A stretch of 51,013 bases of DNA, from assembly GCA_025450585.1 (NCBI GenBank), contig JANWHD010000010.1, positions 1-51,013 on the forward strand, in the 5' to 3' direction. The position numbers and the translations under genes are program-made. The DNA is from Solirubrobacterales bacterium. GTDB taxonomy: Bacteria > Actinomycetota > Thermoleophilia > Solirubrobacterales > 70-9. The notes under the pieces are model-generated. The model saw nothing but the letters and a program-made list of their open reading frames with translations. It did no database searches and was not told where the DNA came from. Of the stretch, positions 39,553 to 50,449 are shown in pieces; position 1 is the first letter of the stretch, and each line of letters begins with the position of its first letter.

Positions 39553-42500
39553 ATGGCGCAAACGGCGACCGTGCAGATCGAGATGCCCGAGATGGGCGAG
39601 TCGGTCACCGAGGGCATCGTGCTCGAGTGGCACGTCGCCGAGGGGGACTTCGTCCGCGAGGGGGACACGGTCGTCGAGGTGTCTACGGACAAGGTCGATG
39701 CCGAGGTGCCGGCGCCTGCGGATGGCACCATTACCAAGCTGCTTGTTGCCGTCGACGACGAGGTGCCGGTTGGGGCGCCGATGGCTGAGATGGAGCCGGG
39801 TGAGGGCTCGGGCGAGTCGGCCGCGGGGCCCGTCGCGGCCTCGGGGGGGCCTGCGGGCGGGGGCTCCGCCTCCGTTCTCGGCCCCCCCGAGTCCACGCCA
39901 CCCGCGGAGGAAGCGTCAGGGTCCGGGGGCGAGGCCAACGGCGCGGACGGGATCCGAGCGACGCCTGTCGCTCGGCGGGTTGCTGAGGCCAATGGCGTCG
40001 ACCTTGGCTCGGTAGCTGGTAGTGGGCCGGGGGCGAAGGTGACTAAGGACGATGTTTTGGCGGCTGGGAATGGCGCTGCGCCTGCCGCGATTGGTGAGGA
40101 GAAAGCTCTCAGGGGGCCGGCGGGGATGCTGGCTCAGGCTATGGACGAGAGCTTGGCGGTGCCTACGGCTACGTCGTTCAGGGCGGTCGCGGTGGACACG
40201 CTCGATGCCAAGCGGAAAGCCCTGAATGGGCTGCTGAAGGAGCGGGGGATGAAGGTTTCCTTCACGCACCTGGTCGCCTGGGCGATCGTGCAAGCCGCGA
40301 AGCAGCATCCGGTGATGACGCGGGTCTTCGAGCGGCGTGACGGCAAGCCGTTCGCGCTCGAGGGTGGGCCGATCAACCTCGGCATCGCCGTCGACGTCGA
40401 GCGCAAGGACGGCTCGCACAGCCTGATGGTGCCGGCGATCAAGGGCGCCGAGGCGCTCGACTTCGCCGCCTTCCACAGCTGCTACGAGGAGCTGATCACC
40501 AAGACGCGGGAGAGCAAGCTCACCGCCGACGACTTCCAGGGCACCAACATCTCGCTGACCAACCCGGGTGGGATCGGCACCGTCGCCTCCGTTCCCCGCC
40601 TGATGGGCGGACAGAGCGCGATCGTCGCCACCGGGGCGATCGCCTACCCGCCCGAGTGGGCCCACGCCTCGCCCGACCGCCTGCGCCAGCTCGGCGTCTC
40701 CAAGACGATGACGCTGACCTCGACCTACGACCACCGGGTGATCCAGGGCGCCGAGTCCGGTGCCTTCCTGCGCAGCATCGAGCAGCTGCTGCAGGGCGAG
40801 CACGGCTTCTACGAGGGGGTCGCGGCGGACCTCGGTATCGACGCGGCGCCGATCTCCTCCGCCCACCCGGCATCGGCCTCGGCCCCTCCCCTAGGCGTCC
40901 AGCAGCCGGCAGAGGAGATGGCCGTCACCACCACCCAGCCCGACGAGGAGCTGCTCCAAGCCGTCCAGGCCGCCACCTCGCTGCTCAAGGGCTACCGCAC
41001 GCACGGCCACCTCGCCGCCCGGCTCGACCCGCTCGGGCGAGAGCCCAAGGGCGACCCGGCGATCCAGCCCGAGAACCTCAACCTGACGCCGGAGCTGATG
41101 GAGCGGATCCCCGCTTCGATCCTGCGCATCGGAGTGCCCGGCGAGACCCTGCTCGAGGCGCTTCCGCGGCTGCGCGACGCCTACTGCGGCACGATCGCCT
41201 ACCAGTTCGAGCACCTCTCCTCCCACCATCAGCGCACCTGGCTGCGCGAGATGGTCGAGACCGGTGCCCACCGCCAGCCGCTTGCCGACGAGGAGAAACG
41301 CCGCCTGCTGCGCCGCCTCGTCGACGTCTTCGAGTTCGAGCGCTTCATCGAGAAGGCCTACCTGGGCCAGAAGATCTTCACGATCGAGGGACTCGACGTC
41401 GTCGTGCCGATGCTCGACGAGCTGGTCACCCTCGCCTACCGCGGCGGCGCCGAGGAGGTCGTCTTCGGCATGGCCCACCGCGGCCGGCTCGCCGTCCTCG
41501 CCCACAACCTCGGCCGCTCGGTCGAGTCGATCATGGCCGAGTTCGAGGGCGCGAAGAAAATCGATGCCGTCAAGGCGGTGGCCGCGATCCCCCATGGCGG
41601 CACCGGCGACGTCAAGTACCACTACGGCCACCAGGGGGTCTACGAGACCAGCGAGGGCGAGAAGATCGCAGTCCGCCTCTATCCCAACCCCAGCCACCTC
41701 GAGTTCGTCAACCCGGTGGTCGAGGGCGCCACGCGCTTCCTCCAGTCCGACTTCGAGGGCTCGCGGATCGAGCACCATCCCAAATGCGCGGTGCCGGTGC
41801 TGCTGCACGGCGACGCCGCCTTCCCCGGCCAGGGCGTCGTTGCCGAGACGCTCAACCTGCGCGCGCTCAAGGGCTACACGACCGGCGGCACCGTCCACGT
41901 TATCCAGAACAACCAGGTGGGCTTCACCACCGACCCCGAGGACGCCCGCTCGACCCCCTACGCGGCTGACATGGCAAAGGGATTCAACATCCCGATCGTC
42001 CACGTCAACGCCGACGACGTCGAGGCCTGCTCGTCGGCGATCCGGCTGGCGATGGCCTACCGCGAGCGCTGGGGCCAGGACATCGTCATCGACGTGATCG
42101 GCTACCGCCGCTACGGCCACAACGAGACCGACGAGCCCGCCTACACCCAGCCCCAGATCGCCGCCAAGATCAAGGCGCACCCGCCGGTCTCCGAGATCTA
42201 TGCAGAAAAGCTCGTCGACGAGGGCGTGATCGCCAAGGAGGACGTCGAGACCTGCGCCGGCGAGCGCCACGACGAGATGTCGGCGGCGCTGAAGGACCTC
42301 CGCCACAAGATGGAGCTGGGCGACTACGAGGACCCGACCGTGACCACCTCCAGCACCGGCGAGCTCGACCGCAGCGCCAGCCCCCCGGTCCAGACCGCCG
42401 TCCCGATCGAGAAGCTGCGCGAGCTGAACCAGGAGCTGATCGAGGTCCCGGAGAGCTTCACCATCCACCGCAAGCTGCGCAAGCCACTCTCCAACCGGGT

Positions 42501-43560
42501 TGGCGCTCTCGAGGACGGCGGGATCGAGTTCGGCCACGCCGAGTCGCTCGCTTTTGCCTCGCTGCTGACCGAGGGTGTCCACATCCGCCTCACCGGACAG
42601 GACACCGAGCGCGGCACCTTCTCCCACCGCCACCTCGTCCTCCACGATGAGAACACCGGCCTGGAGTACTGCCCGATGCAGAACCTCGCCGACGCCAACG
42701 CGCCCTTCGAGCTCTACAACAGCCCGCTCTCGGAGATCGCCTGCCTCGGCTACGAGTACGGCTACTCGGCGGCCACCCCCAACTCGCTGATCCTCTGGGA
42801 GGCGCAGTTCGGCGACTTCGCCAACGCCGGCCAGGTGATCGTCGACAGCTTCATCGTCTCCGGCGAGGCCAAGTGGGGGCAGACCAGCCGCCTCACGCTG
42901 CTCCTCCCCCACGGCTACGAGGGCTCGGGCCCCGAGCACTCCAGCGCCCGCATCGAGCGCTTCCTCGCCCTCGGCGCCGAGGGCAACATCCGCATCGCCA
43001 ACCCGACCACGGCGGCCCAGTACTTCCACCTGCTCCGCCGCCAGGCGCTGATCCGCAAGCCTCGCCCCCTGGTCGTCTTCACCCCCAAGGGCCTGCTGCG
43101 CCTCGACCGCGCAGCGGCGACGCCGCAGCAGCTGACCGACGAACACTTCCACTTCATCCTCGACGACCCGCGCGCCGGCGAGCGCCGCGAGAAGGTCGAG
43201 CGCCTGATCCTCTGCACCGGCAAGATCTACTTCGACCTCGATGGCAATGAACGGCGCGAGGGGGCCGAGAACGTGGCGATCGTCCGGGTCGAGCTCCTCT
43301 ACCCGTTCGCCGAGGAGCAGCTGACCGAGCTGATCGCCACCTACCCGAACCTGAAGGAGATCGCCTGGGTTCAGGAGGAGCCACGCAACATGGGTTGCTG
43401 GAAGGTGATGTCCCGCCGCCTGCCCCACCTGCTGCCCGAGGGCGTCGAGCTCGGCTACATCGGCCGCCCGACCCGGGCCAGCCCGGGAGAGGGGTACTCC
43501 GGGGCCCACGCGAGGGAGCAGGAGCGGATCGTGCTCACCGCTCTCACTCCCGGCGCGTAA
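39553..43560 (+). CDS. kgd: 2-oxoglutarate dehydrogenase E2-E1 fusion with lipoyl and subunit-binding domains
   Basis: A 1335-residue multifunctional protein of the TCA cycle. Residues 1-85 form a lipoyl domain with the lipoyl-Lys K47 (EVSTDKVDAEV). About 133-170 is a peripheral-subunit-binding domain (IRATPVARRVAEANGVDLGS). About 190-440 is the E2 acyltransferase, ending STYDHRVIQGAESGAFLRSI with the active-site His. About 460-1335 is the thiamine-diphosphate E1 (GDAAFPGQGVVAETLNL, then NNQVGFTTDPEDARSTPYAA). Mycobacterial and corynebacterial Kgd/OdhA have the E2 core plus E1 but no lipoyl or binding domain, so this version is more complete. Residues ~90-118 are a Gly/Pro/Ser linker encoded by a family C palindrome. 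Confidence 0.96.
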   Translation: MAQTATVQIEMPEMGESVTEGIVLEWHVAEGDFVREGDTVVEVSTDKVDAEVPAPADGTITKLLVAVDDEVPVGAPMAEMEPGEGSGESAAGPVAASGGPAGGGSASVLGPPESTPPAEEASGSGGEANGADGIRATPVARRVAEANGVDLGSVAGSGPGAKVTKDDVLAAGNGAAPAAIGEEKALRGPAGMLAQAMDESLAVPTATSFRAVAVDTLDAKRKALNGLLKERGMKVSFTHLVAWAIVQAAKQHPVMTRVFERRDGKPFALEGGPINLGIAVDVERKDGSHSLMVPAIKGAEALDFAAFHSCYEELITKTRESKLTADDFQGTNISLTNPGGIGTVASVPRLMGGQSAIVATGAIAYPPEWAHASPDRLRQLGVSKTMTLTSTYDHRVIQGAESGAFLRSIEQLLQGEHGFYEGVAADLGIDAAPISSAHPASASAPPLGVQQPAEEMAVTTTQPDEELLQAVQAATSLLKGYRTHGHLAARLDPLGREPKGDPAIQPENLNLTPELMERIPASILRIGVPGETLLEALPRLRDAYCGTIAYQFEHLSSHHQRTWLREMVETGAHRQPLADEEKRRLLRRLVDVFEFERFIEKAYLGQKIFTIEGLDVVVPMLDELVTLAYRGGAEEVVFGMAHRGRLAVLAHNLGRSVESIMAEFEGAKKIDAVKAVAAIPHGGTGDVKYHYGHQGVYETSEGEKIAVRLYPNPSHLEFVNPVVEGATRFLQSDFEGSRIEHHPKCAVPVLLHGDAAFPGQGVVAETLNLRALKGYTTGGTVHVIQNNQVGFTTDPEDARSTPYAADMAKGFNIPIVHVNADDVEACSSAIRLAMAYRERWGQDIVIDVIGYRRYGHNETDEPAYTQPQIAAKIKAHPPVSEIYAEKLVDEGVIAKEDVETCAGERHDEMSAALKDLRHKMELGDYEDPTVTTSSTGELDRSASPPVQTAVPIEKLRELNQELIEVPESFTIHRKLRKPLSNRVGALEDGGIEFGHAESLAFASLLTEGVHIRLTGQDTERGTFSHRHLVLHDENTGLEYCPMQNLADANAPFELYNSPLSEIACLGYEYGYSAATPNSLILWEAQFGDFANAGQVIVDSFIVSGEAKWGQTSRLTLLLPHGYEGSGPEHSSARIERFLALGAEGNIRIANPTTAAQYFHLLRRQALIRKPRPLVVFTPKGLLRLDRAAATPQQLTDEHFHFILDDPRAGERREKVERLILCTGKIYFDLDGNERREGAENVAIVRVELLYPFAEEQLTELIATYPNLKEIAWVQEEPRNMGCWKVMSRRLPHLLPEGVELGYIGRPTRASPGEGYSGAHAREQERIVLTALTPGA
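39821..39907 (-). repeat. palindromic element family C, copy 4 (inside kgd linker)
   Basis: Read on the bottom strand: outer stem CCGCGGG / CCCGCGG (39901-39907 and 39821-39827), loop GGTGGCGTGGA on the left and GCCGCGACGGG on the right, and inner stem CTCGGGGGGGCC / GGCCCCCCCGAG (39880-39891 and 39840-39851), perfect over 12 bp. The loop matches family C (GGTGGCG, GACAGG) with small changes. It encodes the flexible linker between the lipoyl and binding domains, in frame. Confidence 0.75.
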
Positions 43561-43651
43561 CGCTCTCGGCCGCGGGTGACAGGTGTGAGAGCAGCGCGCC
43601 CTGGGTTGAAAGCTTTTGCAGCCTGAGCCGTTCTCTGGAGGCCGGAGTCGA

Positions 43652-46576
43652 CTACCGCGACATGGACGCCGTTGCCGACGTGTAGACCGGGCCGCTGGCG
43701 GTTGCTGCGGTCAGGGGGACGGCGCCGCCTTTGCTCGAGGCGTAAGTGAACTGAGTCGTGGACTCCGCCGGGCCACTGGTTGCGATCGTCAGGGTGCCGC
43801 CCGTGATCGTGCCGCTGGTCGCCGTGACCGAGACCGTTTTGCCGCTTCCGAGGTTGCTAACCGTGTTGCCGGAGCTGTCGGTGATGCTCACGTTGGCTTT
43901 GAAGGTGCCCGAGCTTGACAGTTCGGTGCCGGTGCAGGTGAACAAGCAGGGCGAGCTGAGCGTGCCTTTGCTCACCGTTGCTTTCGTCCAGGCAATCCGC
44001 GCGGCTGTGCCAACACTGACCGTGACCGCCAGGCCGGAGCCATTGGTGATCGAGCCGTCGGTGACCGTGATCGAGGTGGCGCCGGCTTTGACCAGGGTCA
44101 TGGCGCCGTTTTTGCCGGCAGAGACGGTGGCGACGCCTTCCGTGAAGCCGATCGCCGTGGCCGTACCGAAGTTGGTCGCGGTACCCGAGGAGTTGGAGAC
44201 GGTCGCGTGGGCGCCGGAGGGGCTGTCGGCAACCGGGCCGAAGGTGAGGTTGTGCGAGCCGGTGTAGGAGGCGGAGGCGTTGCCTTTGGCGTCCGTGGCG
44301 GTGATCGTCAGGTTGTCGGCTTCGCCGGCTTTTGGAGTGGTGGTTGCGGCGGCGAGCACGAATTTCGTGGCCGGCCCGGAGGCAATCCAGCCCGTGTTGC
44401 CGCCCCCGTCGACGCTTTCGGCCGCCGCAATCGTGGTGCCGACGTTGGTGCTGTCGGACACCGCCACGAAGCTGACTTCGGCCGTGCCTTTGCGGTCGAT
44501 CAGCCACGGAGTGCCGGGGCTCGCCGAGACCAGGCTCAGCAGATTGCCGGCTTTCCCTGCCAATTTGAGCGTGCCCTGGACGGTCTGGGTGTTGCCGGCG
44601 TTGAACGTCAGCGTGTCGGCAACGCTGACGACCTTGGTGAGGTTGTTGAAGGTCGTGTTGCCGGCGATGGCCTGGCCGGCGCCGACGAGATTGACCGTCC
44701 CGCCGTTGTGGATGAAGCTGCCGGAGTTGGTGAAGTCGCCGGCGAGCGACGCGGTCCCGCTCGGTGCCGTGAAGCTGGCGCCGGAGCCGATCGTGAACGT
44801 ATCGGCAACCGTGAACGAGCTGAAGGTCCCGAAGTTGTATGACGCGTTTACGTCCAGGGCACCGGCGGCGAGGCCCGAGAACCCGGACAATTTGCCGCCG
44901 CTCGAGAGAGTCAGCGTGCCCGTGGTCGTCAGGGTGCCGGCACCGGACAGTGTCCCGTTCAGGGTGATCGAGCCGCCGCTGCCGGCGCTGGGGTTGGTGC
45001 CGAGGGGGAAGCTGCAACTGCTGCCGACGGTCTTGGTGCCCGATGTGTTGGAGAAGTCGACCAGGGCGAAGGTCGTGGCACCGCAGGAAATAGCGGAGCT
45101 ATGGCCACCGTCGAAGAAGACGGTGGCGCCTTTGGAGTCGAACGTGGCCCCGGCGCCGACCGTGAAGTTGTTGGCAAAGCTGATCGATCCGGCTGCCGGC
45201 GTGTTGAACGTCGAGCCCGAGTTCAGCCTGAACTGGCCATTGAAGTCCGCCCCCGCCGGCACAGTCGCGGTCCCGCCGGTCTGGGTGTAGTTGCCGTTGA
45301 CCGCGAAGGTGCCGTAGGAGCTGGCGTTCAGGGTCAGGCCCGCCATCGTCAGGCCACCGAGAGCAGTCAGGCCGCTGAAGCCGGAGAGGGTCGAGGTGCC
45401 GTTCAAGACGAGCGTCTGGGGGGCCGTCAGCGTGCCGCTGCCGGACAGCGTTCCGTTCAGCGTGACCGAGGCGCTGCTGTCTTCGCCCAGGCTCGGGTTG
45501 CCGCCGAGCGGCAGTGTGCAGTCGGTGCCGACTGTCTTCCTGCCGGCAGTGTGCTCGAACCTGACGAGGCTGAAGGACTTGTTGGCGCAGGCGAGGGCGG
45601 CGCTTGCCGTGCCGTCGAAGACAACGGTGCCGCCATTGGCGTTGAACGTGGCACCGCCGGCGATCGTGAATTTGCTCCCGAACGACGCGGTCCCCGCCGG
45701 CGCGATGAGGCTGCCGGTTGAGCTCAGCGCAAATGTCTTCTCGACCGCAAGATCGGAGTAACCGCCGAAGTCGTAGGAGCCATCCACGGTGAGCGCTTCC
45801 GCTTCCAGGGCCGAGAAGCCGGAGACGGCACCGCCGGCGCCGAGGGTGAGCGTTCCCGAGGTTGCAAGGGTGCCGGAGCCCGATAGGGAACCGTTCAGCT
45901 TGATGGGCCCGCTGGCGTCGGGGTCGTTCCCGAGGGGAAGGCTGCAGCTGGCGCCGACGGTCTTCGTCCCGGTGGTATGGGAGAAGACAACGTGATTGAA
46001 GACAGCCCCGCCGCAGGTCAGGACCCCCCCAGAGCCGCCGAGCTCAATCGTCCCGCCGTTGGCATCGAAGGTCGGGCTTCCGGAGATCTTCAGGGTCGAG
46101 CTGACGGACGTCGTTCCCGAGCTTGCCGTGAACGCCCCACCCGACAGGGTCAAGACCTTCAGCGTGAGTGCCTGGCTGCCCGCGTCGAAGCTCCCCGACT
46201 TTTGCGTGAACGCCTTCGACACAGTGAGGGATCGCGCCAGGCTGACCGTCCCCGCATACCCGGTGTTGATGGTGACGGTGGCAACCGACCCGGCGTAGCC
46301 GGAGTCCACTGTCGCGTTGCCGGGCGATTTCGCGCTGAACGCGGCCGTGTCCGCAGGGCCTGGAACGACGTCGCCGCTCCAGTTGCCGGCGCAGCTCCAG
46401 TCGGTGTCGAGGCCGCAGTCGCCGTCCCACGTCCTGGTGGCGGCGTCCGCACTGACCGGCAGGAGCAGCAGGATGAGGGCAAATGCAAGGTAAACAAGCG
46501 CCCCTCTGCGGCGGGAATTTGCGGCGGCAAATTGCACAGCTCTGGAACAGTACTCGTCCATCGGTCCAAAAGGCAT
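43652..46576 (-). CDS. large exported beta-helix-like repeat protein
   Basis: A 974-residue exported protein. The signal peptide ALVYLAFALILLLLPVSADA is followed by TRTWDGDCGLDTDWSCAGNW, the start typical of autotransporter-like beta-helix repeats. Three large repeats of ~145-170 residues each contain a Cys-containing strand pair, as in TKTVGASCSLPLG (about 200), RKTVGTDCTLPLG (about 343) and TKTVGSSCSFPLG (about 511), with LNGTLSGSGTLTxxGTLTL and SGFSGL between them. The last ~270 residues resemble two bacterial Ig-like domains (TITATDAKGNASASYTGSHN, SITDSSGNTVSNLGSGKTVS). No LPXTG or membrane anchor is seen, so it is probably secreted or bound to the wall non-covalently. ATG 46576 and ATG 46561 are both possible starts. 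Confidence 0.85.
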   Translation of the reverse strand: MPFGPMDEYCSRAVQFAAANSRRRGALVYLAFALILLLLPVSADAATRTWDGDCGLDTDWSCAGNWSGDVVPGPADTAAFSAKSPGNATVDSGYAGSVATVTINTGYAGTVSLARSLTVSKAFTQKSGSFDAGSQALTLKVLTLSGGAFTASSGTTSVSSTLKISGSPTFDANGGTIELGGSGGVLTCGGAVFNHVVFSHTTGTKTVGASCSLPLGNDPDASGPIKLNGSLSGSGTLATSGTLTLGAGGAVSGFSALEAEALTVDGSYDFGGYSDLAVEKTFALSSTGSLIAPAGTASFGSKFTIAGGATFNANGGTVVFDGTASAALACANKSFSLVRFEHTAGRKTVGTDCTLPLGGNPSLGEDSSASVTLNGTLSGSGTLTAPQTLVLNGTSTLSGFSGLTALGGLTMAGLTLNASSYGTFAVNGNYTQTGGTATVPAGADFNGQFRLNSGSTFNTPAAGSISFANNFTVGAGATFDSKGATVFFDGGHSSAISCGATTFALVDFSNTSGTKTVGSSCSFPLGTNPSAGSGGSITLNGTLSGAGTLTTTGTLTLSSGGKLSGFSGLAAGALDVNASYNFGTFSSFTVADTFTIGSGASFTAPSGTASLAGDFTNSGSFIHNGGTVNLVGAGQAIAGNTTFNNLTKVVSVADTLTFNAGNTQTVQGTLKLAGKAGNLLSLVSASPGTPWLIDRKGTAEVSFVAVSDSTNVGTTIAAAESVDGGGNTGWIASGPATKFVLAAATTTPKAGEADNLTITATDAKGNASASYTGSHNLTFGPVADSPSGAHATVSNSSGTATNFGTATAIGFTEGVATVSAGKNGAMTLVKAGATSITVTDGSITNGSGLAVTVSVGTAARIAWTKATVSKGTLSSPCLFTCTGTELSSSGTFKANVSITDSSGNTVSNLGSGKTVSVTATSGTITGGTLTIATSGPAESTTQFTYASSKGGAVPLTAATASGPVYTSATASMSR

Positions 46577-46645
46577 ACAGACATTCGTCCATCAAACCCC
46601 TCTGGTCCTAAAGGCGCCTCACCCGGTCCCAGGCTGGGAGCGGGG

Positions 46646-46651
46646 TATCTT
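46646..46651 (+). promoter_or_regulatory. -10 box of a probable leaderless transcript
   Basis: TATCTT ends 7 nt before the ATG at 46659. This decides for ATG 46659 over the in-frame TTG at 46650, which would lie inside the box. Confidence 0.45.
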
Positions 46652-46658
46652 GAACGCG

Positions 46659-47063
46659 ATGAAAGGCTTGCCAAAGCCGACGCCGGGCCCCCTCTTCGCC
46701 TGGGTCAAGTGGATCTCCTGGATCGAGCTGGCGGTCTTCGCCGGGTTGCTCGCGTTCTGGCTGATCCCGGGATTCGACACCGAGACGATGTTGTTCGGCT
46801 GGGCCCACGGCCTGGGGTTCATCGTCCTCTGTCTCGTGATCTGGGTCGCCTGCGGCCGCCGCGAGGCGCCCTACACCCTGCTCGCCGCGACGCTCACGCC
46901 GGTGGGCCCAGTCGGCAGCGTGATCGGAATCGAGCTGATCGAGCGTAAGGGCCTGTGGGTAGATCCGCGTGGACGGGCTGGCGAGCACCGGACCGAGCGG
47001 GGCAAGGACGCAGGGAGGCCGAATAGCAGCGCTATTCGGCCGACTGAGGACGCCGCACCGTGA
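46659..47063 (+). CDS. DUF3817-like small membrane protein with element-derived tail
   Basis: A 134-residue protein with three hydrophobic segments: WISWIELAVFAGLLAFWLIP, GWAHGLGFIVLCLVIWVACG and TLLAATLTPVGPVGSVIGIE. The order and the Gly-Trp-Ala-His motif fit the DUF3817 family of small actinobacterial membrane proteins. From residue ~97 on (GLWVDPRGRAGEHRTERGKD) the sequence is encoded by the family A palindrome, and the stop codon is inside it. The natural C-terminus was therefore probably near IELIERKGLWV and the last ~35 residues are acquired. The function is unknown. Confidence 0.75.
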   Translation: MKGLPKPTPGPLFAWVKWISWIELAVFAGLLAFWLIPGFDTETMLFGWAHGLGFIVLCLVIWVACGRREAPYTLLAATLTPVGPVGSVIGIELIERKGLWVDPRGRAGEHRTERGKDAGRPNSSAIRPTEDAAP

Positions 47064-47110
47064 AGCGTCCGCCGCCGCCAGACGTGCGCGGGGATCTACC
47101 CACAGGCCCT
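46948..47110. repeat. palindromic element family A, copy 2
   Basis: The arms 46948-46966 (AGGGCCTGTGGGTAGATCC) and 47092-47110 are perfectly complementary over 19 bp and unrelated to the arms of copy 1. The interior is again 125 nt; 46977-47084 matches 35641-35749, with the inner hairpin GGCCGAATAGC-AGC-GCTATTCGGCC perfect here. The left arm is within the DUF3817-like reading frame. Confidence 0.92.
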
Positions 47111-47374
47111 AGGGCTGGGGTATTGCGGATTCTCCGCAAAGAGTTGCGGAATCGCCGTAGACACATCCTTACCGGCTTGACCGCGGGCATTCGGCGCGGT
47201 ATAGGTAATCGTTGACTGTTCCTCTGGGCAGTCCCGTTTAGGGGAACGGCCGCGTCGGCATCCCTCCCTGGCTACCGACGCGCAGGTGCAGTGAGGGTCG
47301 CGCGGACCCCCCTGCCTCCCGCGGCCCTCCTGTGCCTCCTCCGGGGGTGCGGACGGCCCTTCGTCTCAGACAAA
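47111..47374. other. gene-free stretch between convergent genes, with two hairpins
   Basis: No supportable gene. A hairpin GATTCTCCGCAA-AGAG-TTGCGGAATC lies at 47128-47153 (one bulge), and CGCGTCGG / CCGACGCG pair at 47251-47258 and 47275-47282. The segment is less GC-rich near 47150-47230 than the genes around it. It lies downstream of both flanking genes, so it is 3' untranslated sequence or an unrecognised small RNA. Confidence 0.5.
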
Positions 47375-50173
<2,799 letters not shown>

Positions 50174-50337
50174 CTCTCAGTCTCCTAATCAGGTGGTCAC
50201 GTCTACTCTAGAGATGGACGTCGGATCGGCCTCACCACCCTTCCTACAACCGTCTTATCCAGGTCTTCGCGGGCGCTTCGCTCGCTCGCCGATGGTGGGT
50301 GCGCAACCAACGTCGCCCTGCCCTTAGGAGACCTTTG

Positions 50338-50445
50338 ATGAACGTCATCCCCCGCATGCTCACCGCGCTTGCGATCGGCGCCGTCGGCGCGCTGACGCTC
50401 GCCGGCGTCTACGCCGAAGCCCACCGCGCCCCGGACCAGCCGTAG
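50338..50445 (+). CDS. 35-residue small membrane peptide
   Basis: A short frame with start, Shine-Dalgarno (TAGGAG at 50325-50330, 7 nt spacing) and stop. The peptide is MNVIPRMLTALAIGAVGALT, then LAGVYAEAHRAPDQP: one hydrophobic helix and a short polar tail. It ends 4 nt before the glycosyltransferase ATG, so the two are co-transcribed. I do not recognise it. It could be a real small membrane protein of the glycosyltransferase operon or a leader peptide that couples translation. Confidence 0.6.
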   Translation: MNVIPRMLTALAIGAVGALTLAGVYAEAHRAPDQP

Positions 50446-50449
50446 CGCG

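Noticed and set aside
40891..43509. 872-codon minus-strand frame opposite kgd
   Set aside because: Antisense shadow of a strongly biased gene: residue composition is dominated by Val/Asp/Glu/Arg/Leu with no motif, while the plus strand encodes a clear E1 enzyme.
43562..43592. GCTCTC / GAGAGC hairpin containing GGTGACAGG after kgd
   Set aside because: It resembles part of family C, but the stem is only 6 bp, there is no matching GGTGGCG strand and no T-tract; not strong enough to call an element or terminator.
3896..47110. Reading the palindromes as CRISPR or integron attC arrays
   Set aside because: They are dispersed single units without regular spacers, no cas or integrase gene is in the window, and the attC core (RYYYAAC with an R''-L''-L'-R' layout) is not seen.
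47111..47230. possible riboswitch or T-box in the gene-free stretch
   Set aside because: It lies downstream of both flanking genes, so it would not lead any transcript here, and no known conserved riboswitch core is visible.
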